Shown here in pieces: positions 1 through 8,677 of a stretch of DNA of 64,000 bases. Both the position numbers and the translations under genes were made by a program. Under the pieces are notes generated by a model. That model did not search any database. It had not been told where the DNA came from and was given only the letters and a program-made list of their open reading frames with translations. Location of the stretch: the NCBI RefSeq assembly GCF_016100455.1, contig NZ_JACFSK010000001.1:2461771-2525770 (forward strand), given 5' to 3'. This DNA is from Bartonella sp. M0283 (GTDB taxonomy: Bacteria; Pseudomonadota; Alphaproteobacteria; Rhizobiales; Rhizobiaceae). Positions within the stretch are counted from its first letter, which is position 1; every line of letters starts with the position of its first letter.

Positions 1-82
1 CCTGTCGGACAATGTTCTAATAAAAATCTGAATGAGCGCCTTATACGGAAAACGAGTGAAAAGGTAAAGAGTTGCGCATCTT

Positions 83-904
83 TCACCAAAAATCCGGCAA
101 GCATTCTTCCAATCGTGGTCCAAGCCGCAAGGCGGATACTTTTTCTGCAAGCCCTGTACGGTCGGAAATTTCAACAGCCAGACCGCAAATGGTAGCGGGC
201 CCGCTTGCCGGTTCATAGCGACCACGCGATATTTTGGTGACAAAACGGTTGAGCGGCTCTTCTATATCCATACCGAGTGACGAATCATAATCGCCACACA
301 TACCGGCATCCGACATAAACGCCGTACCGCCACTAAAGATCTGGTAATCGGCTGTCGGAACATGGGTATGGGTGCCCACCACCACACTGGCGCGACCATC
401 AAGAAAATGGCCGAAACATTGTTTTTCGCTTGTGGCTTCGGCATGGAAATCAAAAATCACGGCATCGGCTTGTTCGCCGAGCGGACATTCGCCAACAATG
501 CGTTCGGCTGCCTCGAACGGATCGTCAAGATCAGGATGCATAAATACCCGCCCCATAACATTGGCAACAAGCACACGCGCACCGTTTTTTGCTATATAGA
601 CACCCGAACCTTTGCCTGCCGTTCCTTTCGGGAAATTTGCAGGTCTTAAAAACCGGTCGGCATGATCGGCATAATTTAAAGTTTCTTTCTGGTCGAAAGC
701 ATGGTTACCGGTGGTAACAACATTTGCACCGGCTTCCAGTGTTTCATTATAGATTTTTTCGGTAATGCCAAAACCGGAAGCAGCATTTTCTCCGTTAACG
801 ACAACAAAGTCGAGTTTAAGACTTGATATCAAACCGGGTAGCTTCTGGAACACTGCTGTGCGGCCGGATTTGCCAACCATGTCACCTAAAAATAAAAATC
901 TCAT
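83..904 (-). CDS. YmdB-family metallophosphoesterase (cyclic-nucleotide phosphodiesterase-like)
   Basis: A 273-residue protein of the TIGR00282/YmdB family, dinuclear metallophosphoesterases known in Bacillus to hydrolyse 2',3'-cyclic nucleotides. Metal-ligand motifs are all visible: GDMVG near the N-terminus (Asp8), NGEN (37-40), GNHAFD (Asn67, His68, Asp71), DFHAE (His154, Glu156) and GTHTH (His179, His181). No signal peptide or membrane segment, so cytoplasmic. It lies 20 nt downstream of the 5-formyl-THF cyclo-ligase gene on the same strand, an arrangement common in Alphaproteobacteria. The family assignment is firm; the physiological substrate in this organism is unknown. Confidence 0.9.
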   Translation of the reverse strand: MRFLFLGDMVGKSGRTAVFQKLPGLISSLKLDFVVVNGENAASGFGITEKIYNETLEAGANVVTTGNHAFDQKETLNYADHADRFLRPANFPKGTAGKGSGVYIAKNGARVLVANVMGRVFMHPDLDDPFEAAERIVGECPLGEQADAVIFDFHAEATSEKQCFGHFLDGRASVVVGTHTHVPTADYQIFSGGTAFMSDAGMCGDYDSSLGMDIEEPLNRFVTKISRGRYEPASGPATICGLAVEISDRTGLAEKVSALRLGPRLEECLPDFW

Positions 905-924
905 AATTTTGCTCTAAACATATT

Positions 925-1491
925 TTAAAATGATCTTAAACCACTTTCAGTCAGTATCATTACCAATTTTTGATCATGTGGTTCGGCCGGAATTGACGAA
1001 ACTTCCTGACAATCGAAAGCAAGTCCGATCAATAACGGGTTATGCCCGTTTTCTCTCAAGCTTGCAATTGCCCGATCATAATAACCGGCACCATAACCAA
1101 TTCTGTTTCCTTTGCTGTCAAAAGCCGAAAGCGGAACGAGGAGTGTTTCCGGCTCGACGATTTTCGCTTCTTCGGATGGCCCTATGGTACCAAAGCCCAT
1201 ATCAACGAGTTTTCCCTCATCATCGAAAATTCTGAAAACCATTTTTGTTTTATTGATAATGGCAGGTAGAGCCAGTGTAATGCCATGTTCTTTTAGCGCC
1301 AACATAATCGGACGCGGGTCGATTTCGCTTTTGATTGGCCAAAACCCTGCAACAGTTTTGCCATTCAAAATGGCGAGGAGTTTTTGAAGCTCATTAACGA
1401 GTTTTTGCGAAATAATAACGCGCTGTTTCTCCGGTATCCGGTCGCGTCTTGCCAGTGCTTCCTGTCGAAGTGTTTTTTTGCTGATTGTCAT
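925..1491 (-). CDS. 5-formyltetrahydrofolate cyclo-ligase
   Basis: ATP-dependent conversion of 5-formyl-THF to 5,10-methenyl-THF, a folate salvage step in the cytoplasm. The protein (188 residues from the chosen start) has the N-terminal basic helix typical of the family (KKTLRQEALARRD) and the diagnostic C-terminal nucleotide-binding motif GYGAGYYDR. I chose the ATG at 1491, preceded by GGAAA, over an ATG 21 nt upstream that has no ribosome-binding site. It is followed by ymdB and preceded, on the same strand, by a probable 6S RNA gene, matching the widespread ssrS-ygfA linkage. Confidence 0.92.
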   Translation of the reverse strand: MTISKKTLRQEALARRDRIPEKQRVIISQKLVNELQKLLAILNGKTVAGFWPIKSEIDPRPIMLALKEHGITLALPAIINKTKMVFRIFDDEGKLVDMGFGTIGPSEEAKIVEPETLLVPLSAFDSKGNRIGYGAGYYDRAIASLRENGHNPLLIGLAFDCQEVSSIPAEPHDQKLVMILTESGLRSF

Positions 1492-1512
1492 ATTTCCAGA
1501 AACTATTTGCAT

Positions 1513-2098
1513 TTATGACGATTTTTTCAAATCCTGCCGGATGATTTGCAGGTCAAAATTCGGTTTAACGTCAACGATAATGGACGATCATTCGGTTTTG
1601 TCAAAGCGGTTTTACAAAATCTTGCCAAGAGAACAGTGGAAATCGCCAAAGCTCATTGAATGATTGGTGATACAACATTGTTAATTGGCAGATGTTCTGG
1701 ACATTACGATGGTGCCACAAAGCGGACAACTGTCTGGCAGCAAGCCGCATAATATTCCATCATTTTGTAAAACAGTAATTTTTAAACGACACTCGAATTA
1801 TTTGTTTAGACAAACATAAAACGGAAGTTTGTTTATTGCTTTGAATGTTTTTTCATAAATTTTTGAATTGTCGGAATTCTTTCAAGAAATACCAACAACG
1901 AAATAATCGGAAAATTGGCAATTCGATGGATAATTACGGGAATGGATAATGATGACGGGACGGAACAGCCAGTTACATAAAGTGCCTACGGAAAACATCA
2001 AGGTTCAAGTGAGGGGTAGAAGAAAACTTACGGAACCTGAAACGGGAAAGAACCTATGAGGGCAAACGAATGATCGCTTGTAAGGAGAGCAATTTGAA
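1513..2098. other. Gene-free stretch with a purine-rich, hairpin-containing block
   Basis: No convincing coding region. From about 1520 to 1950 the DNA is AT-rich and unremarkable. From about 1955 to 2098 the plus strand becomes strongly purine-rich (many GGAA, GAAA and AGGAG runs) and contains an imperfect inverted repeat at 2001-2038 (arms AGGTTC and GAACCT with an inner AAGT/ACTT pairing). It lies directly 3' of the probable 6S RNA on the minus strand, so it could be an extended 6S precursor or 3' trailer, or a separate RNA; I cannot assign it. Confidence 0.4.
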
Positions 2099-2104
2099 AG
2101 AAGA

Positions 2105-2272
2105 AAGTGGCGATCCGCAGCAACCGGTGGAATGTATTTGATCCCGGGAAACCTACAACGTAGGTGGGCGCCATATGAAAAGGCCCACGAGCCTAATCAG
2201 GGACAGCTCCCTTAGAGATCAATAAGGCCCCGGGGATGCAGTTATTCCTGTCGAGAAGAGCAGAACGCCTCG
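2105..2272 (-). ncRNA. ssrS: Probable 6S RNA
   Basis: On the minus strand the sequence can form a long closing stem: GGCGTTCTGC (from 2269 down) pairs with GCGGATCGCC (ending at 2109), nine of ten positions, reproducing the E. coli 6S arrangement in which GAUGUUCGC pairs with GCGG...GGCAUC. Inner hairpins are evident (GTGGGC/GCCCAC and CCTAC/GTAGG). A TATATT -10-like hexamer at 2281-2276 lies about 7 nt before the proposed 5' end. Position directly upstream of 5-formyl-THF cyclo-ligase on the same strand matches the conserved ssrS-ygfA neighbourhood. 6S RNA binds the housekeeping sigma holoenzyme. Ends are approximate; identity rests on structure and context, not a covariance-model search. 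Confidence 0.65.
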
Positions 2273-2370
2273 GCCAATATAGGTGAAGTCCCGGCTTGTT
2301 ACCAGTCCACAATCAGGTTTTTGAAACTTAATTTTCAAGTTTTGCTTAAACCCCGAAATTTTTAAAGAAA

Positions 2371-3066
2371 TCAGATAGCCCGTCCGGTTTGATCTTCGAG
2401 GATGTCGCCAACACGTTTTTGCGCGCGTTGCATTTGCGGATAAATTTTCAATGCATCTTCATAAGCTTCAAGGGCAAGTTTATTTCGTCCGGTCATTTCC
2501 AGAATCGATCCGACGAGAAACAGGGCATTGTAATTTCTGGGTTCCAATGAAAGCGAGCGGTGAAGATCACTCATTGCGAGCGTCAAGTCATTCAATTGCA
2601 CATGAACGGCTGCACGGCGCGCCCATCCTTCAGCATAATCGGGTTTTAAGGCTACCACATTATCAAGAAAATCAAGCGCCATAGCATAATCTTGCTGGTT
2701 AATACCATCTTCAGCCCATTGCATAAGAAGATCAATCGTATCACTTCCCGATTGCGACCATAGGCCCTGAATCTGACGACTGATTTTCGCCGCTTCCTTT
2801 TGATTGGCGGTTCTTTTCAAAACAGCAAGTAAACGGTCAAGTTCAGCCTGCTTTTTTTGTGCCGCATTCTGATCTTTTCCAAGATCAGGCAATGCTTCTT
2901 CCCGAGATGGCTTATCGGGAATCATATCTTCCGGCGATAATGGCGGAGAATCAGGGTCTTCTTGTGGCGGAAGTTCCGGCAGACCTTGAGAAAACACTAA
3001 AGAAGGCGACATAGCCGTTATAATGGACAGAGAAATTATGAAAAAACGAATTTTCCATTTATTCAT
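2371..3066 (-). CDS. Exported tetratricopeptide-repeat protein
   Basis: A 231-residue protein with an N-terminal signal peptide (basic MNKWKIR, hydrophobic core, cleavage probably after VFSQG), a proline- and acid-rich linker (about 30-65) and TPR-like helical repeats covering roughly 105-225 (for example YAMALDFLDNVVALKPDYAE and the following DLHRSLSLEPRNYNALF). TPR units usually mediate protein-protein contacts; the signal peptide suggests periplasmic placement. It lies between rpmJ and the 6S RNA, same strand. I do not recognise a specific named member. Ribosome-binding sequence GAGGAAAT precedes the ATG. Confidence 0.8.
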   Translation of the reverse strand: MNKWKIRFFIISLSIITAMSPSLVFSQGLPELPPQEDPDSPPLSPEDMIPDKPSREEALPDLGKDQNAAQKKQAELDRLLAVLKRTANQKEAAKISRQIQGLWSQSGSDTIDLLMQWAEDGINQQDYAMALDFLDNVVALKPDYAEGWARRAAVHVQLNDLTLAMSDLHRSLSLEPRNYNALFLVGSILEMTGRNKLALEAYEDALKIYPQMQRAQKRVGDILEDQTGRAI

Positions 3067-3210
3067 TATTATTTCCTCTGTCAGGGCGGTTTCTCTTTGT
3101 CACATGAAGTCCGCGACAGATGAGTTTGTTTTTCAACGCCCGCCGCATATTATGGCGGCGATATTATAATGATGAGGGAATTGGAGCAATGGGCAAATAT
3201 AGCCCAAAAT

Positions 3211-3240
3211 AAAAAAGGCCCCCTAATGGAGCCTTTTTAA
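3211..3240 (-). terminator. Rho-independent terminator of rpmJ
   Basis: AAAAAGGC and GCCTTTTT form the arms of a hairpin just beyond the rpmJ stop codon; the A-run on the plus strand gives a U-tract on the minus-strand transcript. The symmetric A/T flanks would also allow function in the other direction. Confidence 0.7.
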
Positions 3241-3256
3241 ATCATATATCGAATAA

Positions 3257-3382
3257 TCAACCCTGACGGGCTTTAAAACGCGGGTTGGTCTTATTGATAA
3301 TGTAAATACGACCTTTGCGGCGAACCATGCGGTTGTCGCGGTGACGACCCTTGAGCGCTCTGAGCGAATTTTTAATTTTCAT
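3257..3382 (-). CDS. rpmJ: Large ribosomal subunit protein bL36
   Basis: A 41-codon gene encoding a very basic protein beginning [16 protein letters not shown] and ending [12 protein letters not shown]. This matches the cysteine-less (zinc-independent, YkgO-like) type of bL36 usual in Alphaproteobacteria: the Cys/His zinc ligands of the classical C+ form are absent. Monocistronic in appearance, with its own terminator immediately downstream and about 190 nt between it and purK upstream on the same strand. Bacterial L36 sits near the peptidyl transferase region of the 50S subunit. Confidence 0.95.
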   Translation of the reverse strand: MKIKNSLRALKGRHRDNRMVRRKGRIYIINKTNPRFKARQG

Positions 3383-3571
3383 TTCAATCACCGTTTGTAT
3401 AACCCGTCGCCGGGTAAAAGGATTGGACCCATAATCGGGCTTGAATTTCGTCGGTCAAATAGCCTGACGACAGAGGGTTTGTCAACTCTAAATCACGCAA
3501 AAATAGTGTTTCTATTGTCAAACTCTATCAAGAATCAAACTTTGGAGACGTTCAATCCTGTCGTTTTGCTG

Positions 3572-4654
3572 TTATTCGGCACGACCGGTCAGTCTGACAA
3601 TATGCCCCATTTTTCTTCCGGCTCTCAATTCTGCTTTCCCGTAAAGGTCGATGAAAGTTTGCGGTTCAGCCAATAATTCGGGCAGACGTTTCACATCCTC
3701 GCCAATCAAATTTTCCATTACACAATTGCTATGCCGCGTTGTTTTCCCCAAGGGAAGACCGGTGACTGCACGTATATGCTGTTCGAATTGCGAGATAAGG
3801 CAGGCTGCTTCTGTCCAGTGGCCGGAATTATGAACGCGCGGTGCCAATTCATTGGCCAAGACCGAGCCATCTTTGAGAACAAAAAATTCCACTCCGATCA
3901 CACCGATATAATCGAGTTCGTGAAGGACCGTTTTTGCTGCCTTTTGCGCTGCCTCGACGGTCTTTTTGTCAATAGAAGCCGGAACGGTCGATGTTCTTAA
4001 AATGCCGTCACGGTGAACATTTTCAGGGCAATCATAAAAGGCAATATTGCCATCAAAATCACGGGCGGCAATCACCGATATTTCTTTTTTGAACGGAACA
4101 AATCCTTCAAGAATGGCAGGCGCATTCCCGATATCGGCAAGCGCTTGATCAATTTCTTCTTCGGTCGGATTATCAAGCCGCACCTGTCCTTTGCCATCAT
4201 AACCGAATCGTCGTGACTTCAGAATGCCTTTGCCGCCAACATTGCCGAGACCGGCAATCAGCATTTGACGATTGTCGACAAGAAACCACGGAGCCGTTTT
4301 GATGCCGCTATCGTTCAGAAATTTCTTTTCGGTAAAGCGATCCTGAGAAACTTCGAGTGCTGCCGGTTTTGGCAAAACAGTGGCTTTTTTAGCAAGTCGG
4401 TCAACGGCGCGAGCAGGAACATTCTCGAATTCGTAAGTGATCACATCGGATAAATTGGCGAGTTCATCCAAAGCTTTTTCATCATCATAATTTGCAACAA
4501 TTTGACGATTGGCTGTTTGTGCGGCGGGGCAATCCGGCGTCGGCTCAAGAATAATTGTATGAAATCCAAGCCGCGCAGCGGCACTTGCCATCATACGGGC
4601 AAGCTGCCCACCACCGATAATGCCGATTGTATCTCCTGGTTCAAGATTTTTCAT
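3572..4654 (-). CDS. purK: N5-carboxyaminoimidazole ribonucleotide synthase
   Basis: ATP- and bicarbonate-dependent carboxylation of aminoimidazole ribonucleotide to N5-CAIR in de novo purine synthesis. The 360-residue protein has the N-terminal preATP-grasp fold ([11 protein letters not shown]), ATP-grasp core with [12 protein letters not shown], and the [25 protein letters not shown] segment (metal and nucleotide site) characteristic of PurK. The start codon overlaps the purE stop by four bases, so the pair is translationally coupled, and the two enzymes act consecutively. Length is normal for the family. Confidence 0.96.
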   Translation of the reverse strand: MKNLEPGDTIGIIGGGQLARMMASAAARLGFHTIILEPTPDCPAAQTANRQIVANYDDEKALDELANLSDVITYEFENVPARAVDRLAKKATVLPKPAALEVSQDRFTEKKFLNDSGIKTAPWFLVDNRQMLIAGLGNVGGKGILKSRRFGYDGKGQVRLDNPTEEEIDQALADIGNAPAILEGFVPFKKEISVIAARDFDGNIAFYDCPENVHRDGILRTSTVPASIDKKTVEAAQKAAKTVLHELDYIGVIGVEFFVLKDGSVLANELAPRVHNSGHWTEAACLISQFEQHIRAVTGLPLGKTTRHSNCVMENLIGEDVKRLPELLAEPQTFIDLYGKAELRAGRKMGHIVRLTGRAE

Positions 4655-5154
4655 TTTTTCACCTCATCGACGGGAAATTCCGAAACACTGGCCGTTTGAT
4701 TGGCTCGCCATTCATCAAGCCGACCGGCAAGGGCTTTGTCAGAAAGCGCAAGAACAGAAGCGGCAAGGAGTGCGGCATTGATGGCACCCGATTTTCCAAT
4801 GGCAAGTGTTCCGACCGGCACACCCGCCGGCATTTGCACAATGGAAAGAAGCGAATCCTGCCCCGATAATGCGCGCGACTGTACCGGAACACCAAACACC
4901 GGAAGACTGGTCATTGCGGCAGTCATTCCCGGCAAATGGGCAGCGCCTCCGGCACCCGCAATAATAATCTTGAAATCGGCCTTTTTGGCGCCTTTGGCAA
5001 AATTATACAAGCGATCAGGAGTGCGATGAGCCGAAACGATTCTTGCTTCATAACTGATGCCGAGACTTTTTAGCGTTTCAGCAGCATGGCGCATTGTTTC
5101 CCAATCGGATTGGCTGCCCATAATAATGGCAACGTCATGTGTTTTCGTGCCCAT
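4651..5154 (-). CDS. purE: N5-CAIR mutase, catalytic subunit
   Basis: Converts N5-CAIR to CAIR, the step after PurK. The protein (167 residues from the chosen start) shows class I PurE motifs: [19 protein letters not shown] with the catalytic His, and [12 protein letters not shown] followed by PVFGVPV. The ATG at 5154 is preferred because AGGA lies 7 nt upstream; an ATG five codons earlier would place that site inside the coding region. Overlaps purK by four bases. Octameric cytoplasmic enzyme in characterised bacteria. Confidence 0.96.
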   Translation of the reverse strand: MGTKTHDVAIIMGSQSDWETMRHAAETLKSLGISYEARIVSAHRTPDRLYNFAKGAKKADFKIIIAGAGGAAHLPGMTAAMTSLPVFGVPVQSRALSGQDSLLSIVQMPAGVPVGTLAIGKSGAINAALLAASVLALSDKALAGRLDEWRANQTASVSEFPVDEVKK

Positions 5155-5174
5155 GTTTTTTCCTGTCATAGTAT

Positions 5175-5378
5175 TTATGCAATGATATCGGGAATAATAC
5201 GATCTTCAAGTTTTTGCAGTTGATCTTTAATCGCCAATTTCTTTTTTTTCATCCGCTGGATTTGTAACTGGTCACAGCCTGTTTTTATCATTGCGTCAAT
5301 TGCTGCATCATAATCTGCATGTTCCTGCTTCAATTTTGCAACAGCCAATTTGACATCAACCTGTTCCTGTTCAGACAT
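5175..5378 (-). CDS. DUF465 (YdcH-family) small coiled-coil protein
   Basis: A 67-residue, highly charged, cysteine-poor helical protein ([17 protein letters not shown], then [23 protein letters not shown]) belonging to the DUF465/YdcH family: two antiparallel helices separated by a short turn. Function of the family is not established. It ends 20 nt before purE on the same strand, and a second DUF465 gene starts 235 nt away on the opposite strand, so the two paralogues are divergently arranged. Confidence 0.85.
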   Translation of the reverse strand: MSEQEQVDVKLAVAKLKQEHADYDAAIDAMIKTGCDQLQIQRMKKKKLAIKDQLQKLEDRIIPDIIA

Positions 5379-5613
5379 TTAGCGGCCGTCCTATTTTGCA
5401 TGGGGCTTGTTCATCGGGCATTGTTGTCGCCCATCGTCATTTTTTCGCCTATACCACGAAAGAAAAATTGCGAAAATGTTTAATTGCCAAAATCTGTGGT
5501 AATTCATTTTAAAGTCGACAATTAATGTTAAAGATGCCAAGCTATTCTTTGCCGATTAGAAAAGGCTTCGCAAGAATTATGAAGTTAATATCAAAGAAAT
5601 AAGGAGCATAGTT

Positions 5614-5781
5614 ATGGCAACTGAAGCACATCTGGCATCTTTGGAACGTAAGCACCAGGAGCTTGAAACAAAAATCGACAAAGCCATGGCTTCGCCTTCG
5701 GCTGATGATCTTGCCATTAATGAACTCAAACGGAAGAAGCTTGCTCTCAAGGACGAGATCGAAAAACTCAAAACGCTTTAG
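5614..5781 (+). CDS. Second DUF465 (YdcH-family) small protein
   Basis: A 55-residue gene with a clear AAGGAG ribosome-binding site 7 nt before the ATG. The product starts MATEAHLASLERKHQELE and ends LKRKKLALKDEIEKLKTL, the same helix-turn-helix hairpin layout as the divergent neighbour, with the conserved KRKKLALKDEI segment. The pair are paralogues sharing an intergenic promoter region. Cellular role unknown. Confidence 0.85.
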   Translation: MATEAHLASLERKHQELETKIDKAMASPSADDLAINELKRKKLALKDEIEKLKTL

Positions 5782-6267
5782 TTTTAATTGATTGTTTAAA
5801 GTTTTATCGATTGTTTGAAACAGGTTACAAAATTATTTTGTCCTGAATGAAACTTGCATGAAGGAAAGGGGGGAGATTTTCCCTTTCCGGACAAGGTGTA
5901 TTTTCACATCAAACGAGGCGTTTTTTTATAACACGGTTTTGTAAATTGTTTACAGAAGTTTCACTGGCTACTTGTACAATGTGCCGTTAAAAATAATGTA
6001 CAAGTTTTTTTGACAATCACTCTTTTGGCTTAAGCCTTATTTCTTGCTATTACTTCCTTGAACATGAATTTCCCGATATCATAGGGGGACATAAAGTTTT
6101 TGTTACGCAAAAATGGTTCTGGATAAAGGGAAATTGCACGGAAATAGACTTTGCGGGGGAGAAGACCATGTGTCATGAAAGACATTTACACATAAAATGC
6201 CAGAGCAAGACTGTTATGTCAGGGCAAGATTGGCACGAATGTCGGAAGTTTGAAGAAAGGGTTTACA
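5782..6267 (+). other. Gene-free stretch between DUF465 gene and quinone oxidoreductase
   Basis: About 490 nt without a supported gene. It contains two 11-nt near-identical copies of GATTGTTTAAA (5790 and 5809), an inverted repeat GGAAAGGG/CCCTTTCC at 5863-5888 without a T-run, and a terminator-like hairpin at 5971-6011. A good ribosome-binding site (GAAAGG) at the right end serves the quinone oxidoreductase. No clear -35/-10 pair could be fixed. Confidence 0.5.
5971..6011 (+). terminator. Possible terminator hairpin
   Basis: Arms CTTGTACA and TGTACAAG, separated by 18 nt, are followed by seven T residues. The loop is large for an efficient intrinsic terminator, so this may be a weak terminator of the DUF465 transcript or an operator-like palindrome. 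Confidence 0.4.
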
Positions 6268-7269
6268 ATGACTGTCTCGAAAAAGACAATGAAGGCTATT
6301 GAAATTGCCGGTAAAGGCGGGCCCGAAGTGCTCAAACTCGTTGATGTCAACATTCCGGACATAAAGAATAATGAAGTTCTTGTGCGTGTTCGTGCAGCCG
6401 GTGTGAACCGTCCGGATGTTTTTCAGCGAATGGGGAGTTATCCGCCGCCGGAAGGAGCCTCGCCACTACCGGGCTTGGAGATTGCCGGTGAAATTGTCGA
6501 GCTTGGTGGTGCAGTCAAACAATGGAAGATTGGTGACAAAGTCACGGCGCTGATTGCCGGTGGTGGTTATGCCGAATATGCGACTGTTGCGGCCGATAAT
6601 GTTTTGCCTGTTCCGGAAGGCTATGATTTTATCAAAGCGGCGGCTCTGCCTGAAACTTTCTTTACCGTCTGGAGCAATGTGTTTGATCGCGCACATTTGA
6701 AATCGGGTGAAGTTTTTCTTGTTCATGGTGGCACTTCGGGCATTGGTACGACAGCTATCCAATTGGCAAAAGCTTTCGGTGCCAAGGTAATTACAACAGC
6801 GGGGACTGATGACAAATGCGAAGCTTGTTTGAAACTCGGCGCCGATCTTGCAATCAATTATAAAAACGAGGACTTTGTGAGCAAAGCTCAGGAATTCACC
6901 GGTAAAAAAGGTGTCAACGTAATCCTTGATATGGTCGGGGGAGACTATGTCAACAAGAATTACAAAATTGCTGCTCCTGAAGGGCGCATTGTGCAGATTG
7001 CCAATCTTTCCGGCTCTATGGCAACAGTCAATCTCAACTATATTTATGTAAAGCGGCTTATTCATACCGGCTCGACGTTGAGGGCACGTGACACAGCCTT
7101 CAAAGCTGCCATTGCCGCGCAATTAAAGGAAAAAGTCTGGCCGCTCCTGGAAACGCAAAAAGTTCATCCGGTTATTGATAAGGTTTTTCCGCTTGCAGAA
7201 GCCGCCAAAGCCCATGAACGCATGGAATCAAGCGCCCATATCGGCAAAATTATTCTCCAAATCGATTGA
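6268..7269 (+). CDS. NAD(P)H:quinone oxidoreductase, PIG3-like zinc-free MDR family
   Basis: A 333-residue medium-chain dehydrogenase/reductase. The GroES-like N-terminal domain contains AAGVNRPDVFQRMGSYPPP, and the Rossmann domain contains VHGGTSGIGTTAIQLAK, then AGTDDK for the cofactor ribose. The structural/catalytic zinc ligands of alcohol dehydrogenases are absent, as expected for quinone oxidoreductase-type members (PIG3/TIGR02824). It probably performs one-electron reduction of quinones or reduction of electrophilic carbonyls in the cytoplasm. The ATG at 6268 was chosen over an upstream TTG because GAAAGG lies at proper spacing. Next gene: trcR, 130 nt downstream. Confidence 0.88.
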   Translation: MTVSKKTMKAIEIAGKGGPEVLKLVDVNIPDIKNNEVLVRVRAAGVNRPDVFQRMGSYPPPEGASPLPGLEIAGEIVELGGAVKQWKIGDKVTALIAGGGYAEYATVAADNVLPVPEGYDFIKAAALPETFFTVWSNVFDRAHLKSGEVFLVHGGTSGIGTTAIQLAKAFGAKVITTAGTDDKCEACLKLGADLAINYKNEDFVSKAQEFTGKKGVNVILDMVGGDYVNKNYKIAAPEGRIVQIANLSGSMATVNLNYIYVKRLIHTGSTLRARDTAFKAAIAAQLKEKVWPLLETQKVHPVIDKVFPLAEAAKAHERMESSAHIGKIILQID

Positions 7270-7401
7270 GGGGACTTGCGAGTTTCACCTCATGTCTTGT
7301 CGTTTTATAAAATTCGGTTTATAAGGCTTGGCGAATTCCCGGAAAATGTGGTCTATTCCACGTCCCGCCTCACCGGAGCGGGCGAACGAGAGGATAATGT
7401 T

Positions 7402-8076
7402 ATGGCAACACAACTATTGATGCCCAAAGCTACAGCCGTTTGGCTGGTTGATAATACGGCGCTTTCTTTTGACCAGATCGCCGCTTTTTGCAAGTTGCAT
7501 CCATTGGAAGTCAAAGCGATTGCCGATGGAGAATCAGCACAAGGCATCAAAGGGCTTGATCCGATTATTACCGGTCAATTGACGCGTGATGAAATTGAAC
7601 GCGGCGAAAAGAATAATGATTACCGCCTGAAAATTTCCGAGCCCAAAGTTCGCCTTCCGGAAAACAAGCGTAAAGGACCGCGCTATACACCGCTTTCAAA
7701 GCGTCAGGACCGTCCGAATGCTATTTTGTGGCTGGTGCGCAATCATTCCGAATTGAAAGACGCGCAGATTGCCCGTTTGATCGGCACGACCAAATCGACA
7801 ATCGAGCAAATCCGCAATCGTACGCACTGGAATTCGGCAAATTTGACGCCGATGGATCCGGTAACACTCGGGCTCTGCTCGCAAATCGAACTTGATATAG
7901 AAGTTGAAAAAGCCGCCAAGAACCGTCCGGCAGTTACACCGGAAGACGGCACATTATTGCCGGCTTCGGCTACCGAGAATCTTGAAATCAATGATAACAA
8001 GGATGAAGAGTTAGATGCAGATAAGGTTTTTGCCAAGCTTTCATCTCTTAAAAGTGATAATCACGACGATAACTGA
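7402..8076 (+). CDS. trcR: TrcR-type (DUF1013) cell-cycle transcriptional regulator
   Basis: A 224-residue protein of the alphaproteobacterial DUF1013/TrcR family. The N-terminus (MPKATAVWLVDNTALSFDQI) and the central block (NAILWLVRNHSELKDAQI followed by IGTTKSTIEQIRNRTHW) are highly characteristic and look like two helix-turn-helix modules. Members have been reported to act with RNA polymerase in cell-cycle gene expression. The ATG at 7402 follows GAGAGGA; upstream in-frame codons have non-family composition. The C-terminal 50 residues are acidic and probably disordered. Followed by a strong terminator, so it ends a transcript. Confidence 0.85.
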   Translation: MATQLLMPKATAVWLVDNTALSFDQIAAFCKLHPLEVKAIADGESAQGIKGLDPIITGQLTRDEIERGEKNNDYRLKISEPKVRLPENKRKGPRYTPLSKRQDRPNAILWLVRNHSELKDAQIARLIGTTKSTIEQIRNRTHWNSANLTPMDPVTLGLCSQIELDIEVEKAAKNRPAVTPEDGTLLPASATENLEINDNKDEELDADKVFAKLSSLKSDNHDDN

Positions 8077-8136
8077 GTTTTTTACCAGTCAAGCTGTCAG
8101 CCTTGATTGATTTGGCAAATAAACTATTTGTTTTAC

Positions 8137-8166
8137 CCCGCAATTTGAAAAAATTGCGGGTTTTGT
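8137..8166 (+). terminator. Rho-independent terminator of trcR
   Basis: Perfect 10-bp stem CCCGCAATTT/AAATTGCGGG with a GAAA tetraloop followed by TTTTGTTT, 60 nt after the trcR stop codon. Confidence 0.9.
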
Positions 8167-8532
8167 TTATCGAAAACTTAGCTCTATCGGTCAAATAACG
8201 ACAATTTTTTACGTTTTCGTTATAATATTTTTATTATCTATAACTATTTATAAGAAGTTATAAGTTAAATTTTAAAATGATAAATTCATTAAATTGCTTT
8301 TTAACACATGGAATATTGTTTCTTCGTGGTGGCTTTTCCAGTAAAGTCAGATTTTAATTATCCTGCAAAATCGAACTCATAGACTCGTTAAAATTATGCC
8401 GTTCAGACATGTTTTTAATTAGCCGACTTATCATTACTAAAAATTAACCATCCTTATCTATTGATATCGTCGAAGCAAACGCGCCGGAATATTCAAGTTT
8501 TGGCCTTTGTTTCAACAAATTTAAACGTCATA

Positions 8533-8568
8533 GAAATAACGTGAAGCAGGGAAATATCGTGAAGCAGG
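8533..8568. repeat. Tandem 18-bp duplication
   Basis: Two abutting 18-bp copies starting GAAATAACGTGAAG and GAAATATCGTGAAG; 17 of 18 positions agree. It lies 110 nt upstream of tolQ, probably in its leader or promoter region. Confidence 0.9.
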
Positions 8569-8677
8569 TCTATCGGTAAATCTGATGCTTCAGTTATTTT
8601 GACGGGAAGTAAAGAATTTTGCTTAAGACCGCCCGGTGAAAAGATGCCGGGCGTTTGGATTCAGGGATTAACACATT

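Larger units (their letters stand above)
8077..8677. other. Long intergenic region upstream of tolQ
   Basis: Six hundred bases without a gene. It contains the trcR terminator (8137-8166), a very AT-rich segment (about 8200-8420), an 8-mer TTAACCAT at 8444-8451 resembling a CtrA half-site, and an 18-bp near-perfect tandem duplication at 8533-8568. ybgC and ruvB, which often precede tolQ in rhizobia, are absent here. Confidence 0.6.

Noticed and set aside
1955..2330. Possible two-piece tmRNA, group II intron or cobalamin riboswitch
   Set aside because: No tmRNA tag frame, no T-arm with CCA, no domain V or intron boundary, and no cobalamin box; the minus-strand 6S interpretation explains the structured part better.
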